Below, in pieces: positions 26,018 through 34,642 of a stretch of 64,000 nucleotides of DNA. Each line of letters begins with the position of its first letter. Positions within the stretch are counted from its first letter, which is position 1. Made by a program: the position numbers and the translations under genes. The notes beneath the pieces are model-generated. The model was not told the origin of the DNA, ran no database searches, and saw only the letters and a list, made by a program, of their open reading frames with translations. Source of the DNA: Euryarchaeota archaeon SCGC AAA252-I15 (GTDB lineage: Archaea; Altiarchaeota; Altiarchaeia; IMC4; SCGC-AAA252-I15); assembly GCA_000402775.1 (NCBI GenBank), contig AQSC01000061.1:14856-78855 (forward strand), given 5' to 3'.

Positions 26018-26971
26018 ATGGTTTTGGATAAATTCGTCGACGCGAGACTTCTTAGAACTCGAACAGTTTATGCAGTGCCGACCGCATTCTTCTTCGTGTT
26101 ACTCGGATTCGTATCCTCAATGCTTGTTTTCTCCTCCCAGATAAGCGTGGTCATGGTCGCATTCTCAAGCCTTCTGATACTACCTTACGTAATCAAGATA
26201 TTCGAATTCGATGAATTAGATGTGGATATTGAAGGCTCAAGTTCAGATGATATAAGACAATGGGTGGTAAAGTGTTTGAGGGATGGTTACTCTCCAAAGC
26301 AGATTAAAGACAATCTAATTCGAGACAATTTGGATCGGATAGATTCATTAATGCTGGATTTAGGCGTCATCGATGAAGTAAGAGATGAATACTTAAGTTT
26401 CTCAAACCCATTTTCAAGGCATAAGAAAACAATCCAATTTTACATAAGCCTGTTTTTCGGGATGTTTATAGCATACTCACTTCTTTACAGTGTTTTGCCA
26501 ACATGGCTTAGTATTGAAGTATTCGAAAACCAACTGGACGTCCTAAGACCCGGACCCGTAGGATATTTCGGGTATGAGGGATTCTTCATGGAGATTGTGA
26601 AAAACAATTTGATTATAACGTTAGTGTGTGTACTATTATCCCTCATCTACGGGTCAGGTGCGATCTTCATCCTAAATTATAACGCATCAATTGCTGGAGT
26701 ATTATACGGAAGCTCCATGCGGGCGATACTTCAGGGTGGAGGGGCATTTCTGTCAAACCCTTATGCATTCATACCGCATACCGTCATTGAAATACTCGCT
26801 TATCTCTTCGCCGCAATCGCAGGGGCAATACTCTCTAAAGCAGCCATGGGAGTCCTACCTGGAAACCCGAAAATGCTTTTAAAAGACGGGTTATTCTACT
26901 TGATGATTGCAGTAGTTCTCATCTTCGTCGGAGCAGCCGTAGAAGTAACAGTACCATTCATGTACCTTTAA
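26018..26971 (+). CDS. SpoIIM/DUF95-like membrane protein
   Basis: This 317-residue protein has two N-terminal membrane helices and a cytosolic segment (SSSDDIRQWVVKCLRDGYSPKQIKDNLI). A C-terminal membrane domain resembles the SpoIIM/DUF95 family: NNLIITLVCVLLSLIYGSGAIFILNYNASIAGVLYG and FIPHTVIEILAYLFAAIAG. Archaeal members of this family have unknown function. A TATA-like AAAATTTAATTT about 25 bases before the ATG suggests a leaderless transcript. Confidence 0.75.
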   Translation: MVLDKFVDARLLRTRTVYAVPTAFFFVLLGFVSSMLVFSSQISVVMVAFSSLLILPYVIKIFEFDELDVDIEGSSSDDIRQWVVKCLRDGYSPKQIKDNLIRDNLDRIDSLMLDLGVIDEVRDEYLSFSNPFSRHKKTIQFYISLFFGMFIAYSLLYSVLPTWLSIEVFENQLDVLRPGPVGYFGYEGFFMEIVKNNLIITLVCVLLSLIYGSGAIFILNYNASIAGVLYGSSMRAILQGGGAFLSNPYAFIPHTVIEILAYLFAAIAGAILSKAAMGVLPGNPKMLLKDGLFYLMIAVVLIFVGAAVEVTVPFMYL

Positions 26972-27098
26972 AAAAAATACGCCCCACACCACCAAAAAGA
27001 GCATAAAGCTTAATAAAATACAGGATAATTGTTGTTATACGAAATCGTGCTACGCAGTGGCTCAAACCAAACTTTTATAAATTTATAAGAGATACAAT

Positions 27099-27428
27099 AT
27101 GAATATGAAAATACCAATCAAAAATTTTCTCAAAATAACAAAGAAAAAGGTAGTTATAACTATCATATTTCCTATTATAGCTATTTTAATCCTTTTTTCT
27201 TTTTTTGTATTTGATGAAATTCTTGGGTTAGGTGGCAATATAATTGTCAATACAATTTGTGCATTTGAAGAATATCTTTACAATTTTATATTATTGCCAC
27301 TAAATTTTGTTGATAGTGATTTCACCCCACCAATTATTTTTAAAATAGTTATTGTACTAATACCTATTTGGTGGTATTTTCTATCATGTGTATCAATATT
27401 TATAAAAGAAAAAAGATGGAAAAGATAA
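27099..27428 (+). CDS. small membrane protein, hypothetical
   Basis: This 109-residue AT-rich ORF has two hydrophobic helices (VVITIIFPIIAILILFSFF and IIFKIVIVLIPIWWYFL) and basic ends. A TATA-like TTTATAAATTTATA lies about 20 bases upstream. The composition is more AT-rich than the core genes, and it is followed by repeat-rich non-coding DNA and a toxin-antitoxin pair, so it belongs to an accessory segment. No family recognised. Confidence 0.55.
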   Translation: MNMKIPIKNFLKITKKKVVITIIFPIIAILILFSFFVFDEILGLGGNIIVNTICAFEEYLYNFILLPLNFVDSDFTPPIIFKIVIVLIPIWWYFLSCVSIFIKEKRWKR

Positions 27429-27526
27429 TCACGCCACTGCTCCGCCCGACTCTGTGCTCCATTTCATTCCGCTTGAGGACGCTGCGCTTTCGCTTCACTG
27501 CGTTACGCTCACCCTCGTATAACAAA

Positions 27527-27604
27527 GGATAAAAGGAAAATTGCTCGGCTCGCAATTTTCCCAAATTTTTCTTCCACTTCGTTCCAGAAAAACTTCTTTT
27601 ATCC
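27527..27604. repeat. cloverleaf-like structured intergenic element
   Basis: An outer stem GGATAAAA/TTTTATCC (27527-27534 with 27597-27604) encloses two hairpins. The first is GGAAAATTGC/GCAATTTTCC (27535-27544 with 27552-27561, loop TCGGCTC). The second is TTTTTCT/AGAAAAA (27566-27572 with 27586-27592). The rest of 27429-27671 has low-complexity GCGCTTTCGCTTCACTGCG-type sequence and no gene. It shares the GGCTCGCAA core with the repeats at 11041 and 14949. Confidence 0.55.
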
Positions 27605-27671
27605 CTGATGTTAACTGTAATTACGGGGGGGGTTTTGATTTATATGGATATGTTATATATACTTATATAAG

Positions 27672-27938
27672 ATGGAAAATGTCACTGTTATGCATAGTCC
27701 AACGCTTGAATCGGTGTTGATGGTAGAGAAAGCAATCCAAAAATATAGTGCCGAAAAGGGAAAGTATCAACTTTGGAAGAAGTTACCGCGTAAAATGATG
27801 TATCAAACTTACCAAACAATATTAGACTACTTGGCTGAATCAGGCAAGATAATAATCGACAAAGACGGTATCGTAATCTGGACATACAATCCGGAGCGGA
27901 TAAAGAGGCTGATATCTGAGGATTTACTAGTAAGATGA
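27672..27938 (+). CDS. winged-helix antitoxin-like protein of a toxin-antitoxin pair
   Basis: This 88-residue protein follows the pattern of small archaeal winged-helix proteins paired with RelE-like toxins: SPTLESVLMVEKAIQKY, KKLPRKMMYQTYQTILDYLAESGKI and a final GIVIW. It probably binds DNA and neutralises the toxin encoded next, with which it overlaps by 4 bp (ATGA). A TATA-rich run (TTATATATACTTATATAAG) lies directly before the ATG. Confidence 0.75.
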   Translation: MENVTVMHSPTLESVLMVEKAIQKYSAEKGKYQLWKKLPRKMMYQTYQTILDYLAESGKIIIDKDGIVIWTYNPERIKRLISEDLLVR

Positions 27939-28270
27939 ACAAAGAAAGACGCGTCGGATTCATAACAAAAAAATTAAGGGTAGAATTCGACTCACTTAAC
28001 AAGGGAAAAAGTAGTGATAAACAACTTTATGAATTCATCAACAGGGCAATCGACGACTTGAAGGAAAAACCAACGTGCGGAATAAAAATTCCCAAGAAAC
28101 TATGGCCTAAAACATACATAAAGAAATACGACATCACTAACCTCTGGAAATATGATCTCCCTACTGGTTGGAGATTAATATACACTATTGAAACCGACGA
28201 GATAATGATTGTTGCAATAATCTTAGAATGGTTTGACCACAAAAACTACAAAAAAAGATTCAACTACTGA
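27935..28270 (+). CDS. RelE/ParE-like toxin
   Basis: This 111-residue protein resembles RelE/ParE-fold toxins, with IKKYDITNLWKYDLPTGWRLIYTIE and the C-terminal AIILEWFDHKNYKKRF. RelE members cleave mRNA on the ribosome and ParE members target gyrase; which applies here is not visible. It is translationally coupled to the antitoxin-like gene. After the stop, 28271-28335 contains a GCCC/GGGC hairpin and the same GCAACTCT word as the dispersed repeats. Confidence 0.78.
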   Translation: MNKERRVGFITKKLRVEFDSLNKGKSSDKQLYEFINRAIDDLKEKPTCGIKIPKKLWPKTYIKKYDITNLWKYDLPTGWRLIYTIETDEIMIVAIILEWFDHKNYKKRFNY

Positions 28271-28335
28271 ACGCCCCCCGCAACTCTGCGCTTCGCTTGC
28301 CTCAGCCCTACGGGCCTCGGACGGCTAACAGCGAT

Positions 28336-29550
28336 TTACGTGTAGTCGGTTAGTCTTTTTTGTTTTAGGATTTCGCTTTTTTCCGTGTATTTTTTCAAGG
28401 GTATTCGAAGGCGGGTGGCTGCGTCCTTTAATGCTTCGCTGAGTGTTTGGAATTTCTTTGGTTTGGACTTCATCGCCCACCTCACGTTTTCCCTGACTTC
28501 CCAGACGCCTACAGGCACGACATAGCCCTCGTAAATTTCCCGGAAAACAATTGCACGAGCCTGCCTTCGCATCCGATCCATTGCCTCGCACACCCCGAAT
28601 CGGCCGGCATAGTAGCCTCCACCCTCATTTAACGCATAATCCCACCTCCCTTCATGTTTCTCGTGCTCGTAAGCTATTTGAGGTTCAGTCGCACCTGACG
28701 TCCAAAATGTTTGTGGCGCCCACGCCTCGAATTGCTCAAACTCCCAAGCGCCTGGAATAAGCAGTATTTCAAAGTGGTTTTCAAGGTAAGTGTTTGAAAA
28801 AAGTTGGAACTCGTTGATTGAAGGGTAATCTCTGATACGCTTCATCAAATGTTTTCCAAGAATATCATCCACTGCAGTAATGCTCCACCTAGTTGGAACG
28901 AGTTTTTTCTTGTCTTGTATTCCGAGGCTTCCTGAAGATAAGACCCGAGTTAGGTAGTAGACGTTAAAGTCTTTCTCAAATAAAGTCGATAGTGCATACG
29001 ATGAAGTTACCTCGTCAGAAGCAATATAATCGACTTTTTGGGGAATTGTAGGGTTGGATGAAACATCAAAACTTAAAAGGTCGGCTGAAGGGCCCATGGG
29101 TTGTGAAACAGGGGAGAATGACATGGAAAATGAAGGTTTTTTCTTAAAATGCGTTTCAACATCAACAGGTTTTACAGACATTGCAATCTGCTGGTTCTCG
29201 GAAATAAACCTATTTTTCAATTTCACATTAACCCTGCTTTTCGACCGAATAAGAGAGGATCTAATGCGAATGATATCTTCAAAACCGAGACTCTGCCAGG
29301 AAGAGGGATCATCAGAGATATACACGTCATCTCCGTGCATGGAAGTGAGCGGTCCAACAGATACATCCGGCCAGCCGCCCCATCCCACGAAAATTGAGGG
29401 GCTTGGTCCAAACATATGACTTGAAAGTTTTAATTCAGATGGTTTTTGATATTCAACTTTCTTTAAAATCGGGCAGTAGTGTAAACCGCATAAAAGCCTT
29501 CCGCCCTTGCAAGTTAAACACATCTGTCCAGTTAAAGGCTTCAAATTCAA
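28336..29550 (-). CDS. nreA: NreA-type DNA repair protein
   Basis: The 404-residue product matches archaeal NreA, a DNA-damage response protein that binds PCNA and is linked to mono-ADP-ribosylation. It has an N-terminal zinc finger (CLTCKGGRLLCGLHYCP), the block HMFGPSPSIFVGWGGWPDVSVGP, and the C-terminal segment ALNEGGGYYAGRF. The last residues KQKRLTDYT fit a PCNA-binding PIP box. The start is TTG at 29550, chosen because it keeps the zinc finger and lies just after the upstream stop. It is in an operon with the RNR-like gene. Confidence 0.9.
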   Translation of the reverse strand: MNLKPLTGQMCLTCKGGRLLCGLHYCPILKKVEYQKPSELKLSSHMFGPSPSIFVGWGGWPDVSVGPLTSMHGDDVYISDDPSSWQSLGFEDIIRIRSSLIRSKSRVNVKLKNRFISENQQIAMSVKPVDVETHFKKKPSFSMSFSPVSQPMGPSADLLSFDVSSNPTIPQKVDYIASDEVTSSYALSTLFEKDFNVYYLTRVLSSGSLGIQDKKKLVPTRWSITAVDDILGKHLMKRIRDYPSINEFQLFSNTYLENHFEILLIPGAWEFEQFEAWAPQTFWTSGATEPQIAYEHEKHEGRWDYALNEGGGYYAGRFGVCEAMDRMRRQARAIVFREIYEGYVVPVGVWEVRENVRWAMKSKPKKFQTLSEALKDAATRLRIPLKKYTEKSEILKQKRLTDYT

Positions 29551-29554
29551 GACC

Positions 29555-31621
29555 CTACTTCATTGTAAAATGGTAGTAAGATAAGTTTGATGATCGGATT
29601 ATATCCTTGAGCCTTGATTCGATAAACTCTGAACTCAGGCTTCGTCTGTTAAGGTAAATATTAGAAAGGGCTCCGCCGTTTACTATTTTGTGGAATGGTG
29701 ATTCAACTTCAATCCGTTTTTTAGAGGATATGCGAGCGTTAGGCCTGACTTGGAATGAATTAGTGTATTTTTTTACTACAATTGAATTTTGAAATCTTTT
29801 AGAATCAACATCTGGAAATCGTATAGAAGCTGCTTCGGCAGAAGTCCTAGCTATTGTGAAAAACAATCCCGACTCCGCATTGAATTCGTCTGAAATACGC
29901 TTCATTTTCTGTATAAATCTTAAACCGAATTTTTGAGCTGATTTTGATTCATGCAATTCTGATCCTACAGCAGTTGAAACCATTTCGTTCAGACCAACAA
30001 AGCCTATAACGTATGCTTGTTTTTCCGGGTTTAGATATGTTAGGTCGTTTCGAGCAACCTTCTGGGACATGAATGGTAGGAGATTATTTTTTAGGTTTTT
30101 TTCGAGAATCTTCTTCTTAAGTAGTAGAATGTTTTTAGCTTTTAACATTCGATTATAAAGGAGTTCTCGCATTACACTCTCCTTGCCATTTGCCTCATAA
30201 GCTATGTGGGGTAGATTAATCGAAATAAGCTGCGCTACTCCCCCGCGAAGAGTTCCGGGCCGGGCAAGATCCACTAGCATGGAATCATCCGAAGGCATGA
30301 TGAACGAGCTTCCTTGAAGGCAGAGTATTTTCGGTGAGAATTTTCGAGAGGTTATGAAGTAGGGTGTTCGGGTTTTCGCCGCTACTTGGCAGAGTTTTTC
30401 AACTATTTCTGATTGTTTTGAAACCTGTTTTTTAGTAATCCTCACGTTGAATTTAGGGAATATGAATGGTTTTTTATGGTAGTCTCCAGCCAAGTATATG
30501 TCGCATAACGTGCTGAGTAGTTGTTCTGATTCCTGAGTGAAGTCCCCGTAAGTTAAGCCTCCGCTAATACGACCTTTTGGTAAAACCGCTGGAACATCCC
30601 GGAGAAAATGCGGGATCTCGATATCACAGTCAATGCTTGAGTACACGACTTGACCTCCACGCATCCCATACATTTGACTTAACTCGAACACAAACATTTG
30701 GGCAAGCTGTTTAACCTTATCTTTAGAAAGCCCTCTAATGTATGGAGCCATGAACGTGTTGAAATAATTTAATCCTTGCCCACCACTGCAGTTTGTTTGA
30801 GCTGCAGCCAAGATTCGGCCAGCGTGTAAAAAAGCCACTTCAGCCTTTTTAGGAGGCCCAGAAATCGCTGTGTATTTTCCTGTTCCATCAGGCTTGAAAC
30901 CGTTTTTCAAGAAAAATCTAAGGTCGTGTGAAAAAGAATGAGAACGCGTTGCGAAGTAATCCAAATCGTGTATGTTCAATTCGGCCTTCATGTGAGAGTC
31001 GGAAAGACTCAACGGCAAAACATTAATCAGGGTGTATTCCCTGCTAATCTGATCTCCCATAAGCTTGTGAACAGCCTCGGGATTAAACTGCCTTCCATTA
31101 GTATGCTTGAAACCACTGTCAATCAAATCATGCACGTCGTGAACAGGCATTCCAAGACGAGTATAGCGGGCACGAGTATTCTCCAAACCATGCTCTAAAA
31201 GCTTAACGTTAACGACCTCCCTGATAAGGGGTGCGGTAACATAATCGAGTTTAAGCTTTACAAGCTCCTTCTCAACTTCAGAGGCTACACCCTTGGCTAG
31301 ATCACTGTCTAATTTAGTCTCGGAAATTAGGGAATCGACAATACGCTTCTTATTAAAGGACTCGACGATAATCTTGGACGTCCTAACCCTAAGTCCAGTA
31401 CGCCCCATATAACGCCTCGCAACAGAAGGCTTAACACTATAAAGCTCACCATGGATTATGTCTCTGATTTTTTTAGTAGGGATTCCGTCAAATAAAATAC
31501 GCCTAATCTTCCTCTCGATTTTCGCAGCCTGAGCAAGCGAAGCCCCTGAATTCATGCAAGACGTTATTAACTTATCTCGGCTGTAAGGCTCAGAGGTACC
31601 ACTTGCTTTAATAACATTCAT
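29555..31621 (-). CDS. nrdD: class III ribonucleotide reductase-like protein lacking the glycyl-radical C-terminus
   Basis: The product of about 688 residues opens with two ATP-cone regulatory domains: one at the start (IKASGTSEPYSRDKLI), and a second at VRTSKIIVESFNKKRIVDSLI leading to TRARYTRLGMPVHDV. It continues with the NrdD barrel (SGGQGLNYFNTFMAPYIRGLS, RGGQVVYSSIDCDIEIPHFL, SINLPHIAYEA). It ends SSNLSYYHFTMK. Normal NrdD continues with a Cys4 zinc site and an RVxGY glycyl-radical motif; neither is here, nor in any frame before nreA. The usual Cys-Cys-Arg active-site segment is also not recognisable. A GGGGTG site supports ATG 31621. It may be an inactive paralogue, or its C-terminus may be encoded elsewhere. 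Confidence 0.8.
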   Translation of the reverse strand: MNVIKASGTSEPYSRDKLITSCMNSGASLAQAAKIERKIRRILFDGIPTKKIRDIIHGELYSVKPSVARRYMGRTGLRVRTSKIIVESFNKKRIVDSLISETKLDSDLAKGVASEVEKELVKLKLDYVTAPLIREVVNVKLLEHGLENTRARYTRLGMPVHDVHDLIDSGFKHTNGRQFNPEAVHKLMGDQISREYTLINVLPLSLSDSHMKAELNIHDLDYFATRSHSFSHDLRFFLKNGFKPDGTGKYTAISGPPKKAEVAFLHAGRILAAAQTNCSGGQGLNYFNTFMAPYIRGLSKDKVKQLAQMFVFELSQMYGMRGGQVVYSSIDCDIEIPHFLRDVPAVLPKGRISGGLTYGDFTQESEQLLSTLCDIYLAGDYHKKPFIFPKFNVRITKKQVSKQSEIVEKLCQVAAKTRTPYFITSRKFSPKILCLQGSSFIMPSDDSMLVDLARPGTLRGGVAQLISINLPHIAYEANGKESVMRELLYNRMLKAKNILLLKKKILEKNLKNNLLPFMSQKVARNDLTYLNPEKQAYVIGFVGLNEMVSTAVGSELHESKSAQKFGLRFIQKMKRISDEFNAESGLFFTIARTSAEAASIRFPDVDSKRFQNSIVVKKYTNSFQVRPNARISSKKRIEVESPFHKIVNGGALSNIYLNRRSLSSEFIESRLKDIIRSSNLSYYHFTMK

Positions 31622-31658
31622 AAAAACACCCCAACTGGGGTTATTATTTGACTCCAAG

Positions 31659-32276
31659 TTAAAATACGTTTAGATTCGAAGATAGGATTACGCCGTCAGA
31701 ATCCTTGAAAAGTCCTTCAACAACACCTTCCTGCCTGAAATTATAATTTTTCAGGTGCCCTATTGTAGCTTTCTGTTTATTAGGTAGAACAGTCCAAATT
31801 TTATTTCGACCAGTCTCCTTTGCAAGAGTAGATACTGTTTCTACAAACTCACCTATTTTTTGAGGATCATCCCCGTGAACGACAGGCCCGTGCATGTAAA
31901 TGCCATCTTCCTTGTCGAAAAGAGTTCCTACAAAACCCTTACTAGATTCACCCCCCTTAAGGCAAAAAAGGCCTCCGATTAATGCTAATGCTTTGATGAA
32001 AAAGATTGATGATGGGGGGGAGAAGGCTGATTCATCCAATTCCATGATTCGTCCAAGATCATTTTGACTGGCGAACTTTACATTAGAGTTTTCGTTAATC
32101 GAGGGTGAGTCCTCGTGTTTAGTAATATTTCTAGTTTTTGGATTTGGTTTTACAAAACCAAGGTGATTATCTGAATTACTCTTGCCACGCAAAAGTGTAT
32201 TAGCCACAAAGCCTCGAGAAAAAGCATCAGATAAACCATCCGAATCATCCACAGAAACAGTGAATTCAGAATCCAT
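31659..32276 (-). CDS. GNAT protein, downstream part of a gene broken at a G13 tract
   Basis: These 205 residues form a degenerate GNAT-like module (YMHGPVVHGDDPQKIGEFVETV, ETGRNKIWTVLPNKQ). It matches the second module of the protein encoded at 32790-34568 (FCHGVAVAPQYDEYDFRYYL, YNKNKVWTTCDTRD). The ATG at 32276 has no visible ribosome binding site. It lies just after a run of 13 G (read on the minus strand) that puts the preceding ORF out of frame. One additional G would fuse both into a single protein of 383 residues, so this is probably not an independent gene. Confidence 0.7.
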   Translation of the reverse strand: MDSEFTVSVDDSDGLSDAFSRGFVANTLLRGKSNSDNHLGFVKPNPKTRNITKHEDSPSINENSNVKFASQNDLGRIMELDESAFSPPSSIFFIKALALIGGLFCLKGGESSKGFVGTLFDKEDGIYMHGPVVHGDDPQKIGEFVETVSTLAKETGRNKIWTVLPNKQKATIGHLKNYNFRQEGVVEGLFKDSDGVILSSNLNVF

Positions 32277-32809
32277 TGCCTCTTGTGCCCCCCCCCCCCC
32301 GAAATAAAATCTTTTGTAATGAGCAATCTGTCCACTCCAACACCATAATCCGCAAAGCCTGTGAAATATGCAGGATAAAAATCTGATGCTTGAAAACCCA
32401 TTTTATTTAAATAGCTGTTAAGTTGAGGGCCATTTCGGGGGCTAGCCAACGTGTAAAACATTCCAGAGCCGTCATGGACTGATATTTCACGTGTCCTTTC
32501 AGCCATCATAGTCCCAATTCCCATTCCCTGAAACCCTGGATTTACAGAAGTCGAGAGGGGAAAAACTCTTTTATCACGGTCAAACAGTAAAGCCTTAACA
32601 CCGGTTAATTCCTCATTTAGTCTAGTACCCAATAGTACACCCGCTCTTGAGGCAATAAACATAGTGTGTGGAGTTTCACCGTTTCCCCCAAAGGCCGTGT
32701 CATCAACAACGGATGCGGCAAAAACAGCAGCAAGTGTTGACAAATGTTCTACATCACAAGCCCTGTAGGATGAAGGTAAGTCCCCAACCCTATTTTTTAC
32801 TTTTGACAT
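32150..32809 (-). CDS. GNAT acetyltransferase, upstream part of a gene broken at a G13 tract
   Basis: The N-terminal GNAT domain is canonical, with acetyl-CoA motif A FQGMGIGTMMAERTREI and the later NSYLNKMGF. In the present frame it reads through the G tract as ISGGGGHKRQW and ends in 50 unrelated residues. The ATG at 32809 is preferred over 32830 because it shortens the overlap with the gene before it. Its partner module lies in the other frame downstream. Substrate unknown; neighbours are a larger GNAT gene and the RNR-like gene on the same strand. Confidence 0.7.
   Translation of the reverse strand: MSKVKNRVGDLPSSYRACDVEHLSTLAAVFAASVVDDTAFGGNGETPHTMFIASRAGVLLGTRLNEELTGVKALLFDRDKRVFPLSTSVNPGFQGMGIGTMMAERTREISVHDGSGMFYTLASPRNGPQLNSYLNKMGFQASDFYPAYFTGFADYGVGVDRLLITKDFISGGGGHKRQWILNSLFLWMIRMVYLMLFLEALWLIHFCVARVIQIITLVL
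32288..32300 (-). repeat. homopolymer G13 tract (C13 on the plus strand), candidate contingency locus
   Basis: Thirteen consecutive C on the plus strand lie inside a GNAT reading frame. With 13 bases the frame terminates in unrelated sequence; with 14 or 11 it joins the downstream GNAT module without a stop. Length slippage in such tracts causes phase variation in bacteria. A sequencing length error is the main alternative. Confidence 0.85.
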
Positions 32810-34568
32810 CCTGTTTTTTTGATAATACAAGCATTGACTCAGACGTTTTAAATCTACCAGCCAACCTGTCTGGAGTTACAAGATACTTAGCAGAAAACCC
32901 AGCATTAAAAAGCATGTCAATCAACTTGTAATCATGGGCGTAAACCAACACAGACCCATTCTGAAAAACCTCATTTGAAAAATTAGATTCTTTCCCAATA
33001 AAAGGGAGGTTATGCCAATTAGGCTCAGAAGGAATATCAAAACCCAACCTCTTCTCAATAACCATCCTGTGTTTACCACGACCATAATAATCAAATAATA
33101 CACGTTTACCAGAAAAACCACGCCAATTCAAATCAACAATCATTGGAGGAAAATCACGTGTATCACAAGTCGTCCAAACCTTATTTTTATTATAAGCGAG
33201 TGCAACCTGCTCTACAAAGTCCATTAAATAATACCTAAAATCATATTCATCATATTGCGGTGCTACGGCAACGCCATGACAAAACAAACCCCCGTTAATA
33301 TCAAAGACTAATGGGACATCACCCACAATATTTCCTTTAGAGTCCTTCACACAAATCAAAAGGCCTGTCCGCATAATCCGGATGAGAGTATGCGGCTCTT
33401 CTCCCGCAACACCTTGAACTTGTTTCTCAAGATTTGATGCTTTTATAGCATCGTGAGGACCACTGGCTATGAAAGCGGATAAATCCATGAAATCAGATTT
33501 CATATTGATTAATGGGGGAGAAGGCTTCCAGGATATAGAATGTTTTTTCGCGATAAGATCGATTCCCCCATCATCATTAATTAATCCTGAAATCTCACAT
33601 CCCTGGTTAGTAACGTATTCCTCCAAATCAATTTGACTATTAAGAGATAAATGCAGACCCTCTTTCTGATTACCCCCCACATGTCCTTGGGATTGATTTA
33701 TATTGCTAGAAGGAGGACGCTGAACCAAAAGCTGATCAAGACCCTCCCCGAAATAATTTTTTAAGTGCTCGGTAATGGTGAAACCGCCAGTAAGATACCT
33801 TCTTAGCGAGTTAATGTTACCCTCCTCAAGAGTACCCCAAAAACGTTTGTGAGGATACAAAGAAATAGCCTTCTTAAGGATTCCAGCCCCCACACCATAA
33901 CCCTCAAAACCCGTCCTCACACAAATATTGAATATGTAAAAACACTCATTACGATCATAAATGAATTCTCCAAAACCAATAAGATCCCTAAACTGATCCC
34001 GCACACCCAGCAACATGCTAGTAGTCGCAAGCATTGAAAGAGAGAACATGTCTCCCGACTCAATACCAAAAAGCTCGCGATTTAATTTAAGAGCCTCAGA
34101 AACCTGAGTTGGATTAACAAGTAATTCATAGATGTAAGGTGACTTCTGTAAGCTTAAAGCCAGACTATTTTTTTCAACCCCGAATTTTTCAGAGATATAG
34201 TCTAAAGCCTGCTGTGTTGAGCCCGCCTTATGAACCATGGAGTTAAGACTATCGAGAATAAAAGTGGATTTAACAAGTGATTTAAGAACATTAGGCTCAA
34301 TCCTACCCTTGTAAATACGAGCGATCACGGAGTTTAATCCCTTATACAACACCTCGTATTTATCATCTTTTAATAAGACTTTGAAAAACTTATTCGAATC
34401 CACTTGAGTGATGTGGGCTAAATCGTCAAGCTCAAGCGATACGAATCCGTAAGCCTGTATGCTCTCAAGCCTATCAGATACAACCTGATCAAGTACGGAA
34501 TTAATACGATTAATAGTCGTAAATTCTCCGAATTCCTTCAGGCCCAAATCAGATAGTTCATCAACCAC
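32790..34568 (-). CDS. large protein with two GNAT-type modules
   Basis: This 592-residue protein has an N-terminal helical region of about 165 residues without recognised motifs. A GNAT module follows, with motif A RTGFEGYGVGAGILKKAI and NSLRRYLTGGF. A degenerate GNAT module comes next (FCHGVAVAPQYDEYDF, NKVWTTCDTRD). The C-terminal two modules have the same order as the neighbouring broken GNAT gene, so the two genes are paralogues. The stop overlaps the next gene start. The likely role is acetylation of a small molecule or peptide; target unknown. Confidence 0.75.
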   Translation of the reverse strand: MVDELSDLGLKEFGEFTTINRINSVLDQVVSDRLESIQAYGFVSLELDDLAHITQVDSNKFFKVLLKDDKYEVLYKGLNSVIARIYKGRIEPNVLKSLVKSTFILDSLNSMVHKAGSTQQALDYISEKFGVEKNSLALSLQKSPYIYELLVNPTQVSEALKLNRELFGIESGDMFSLSMLATTSMLLGVRDQFRDLIGFGEFIYDRNECFYIFNICVRTGFEGYGVGAGILKKAISLYPHKRFWGTLEEGNINSLRRYLTGGFTITEHLKNYFGEGLDQLLVQRPPSSNINQSQGHVGGNQKEGLHLSLNSQIDLEEYVTNQGCEISGLINDDGGIDLIAKKHSISWKPSPPLINMKSDFMDLSAFIASGPHDAIKASNLEKQVQGVAGEEPHTLIRIMRTGLLICVKDSKGNIVGDVPLVFDINGGLFCHGVAVAPQYDEYDFRYYLMDFVEQVALAYNKNKVWTTCDTRDFPPMIVDLNWRGFSGKRVLFDYYGRGKHRMVIEKRLGFDIPSEPNWHNLPFIGKESNFSNEVFQNGSVLVYAHDYKLIDMLFNAGFSAKYLVTPDRLAGRFKTSESMLVLSKKQDVKSKK

Positions 34569-34642
34569 AATAACAAATTGTTTTTAAGAGAGAAAAAGGT
34601 GTGGTGGGTGAATATTAATTAGCCTTCACATACTCGTAAATC

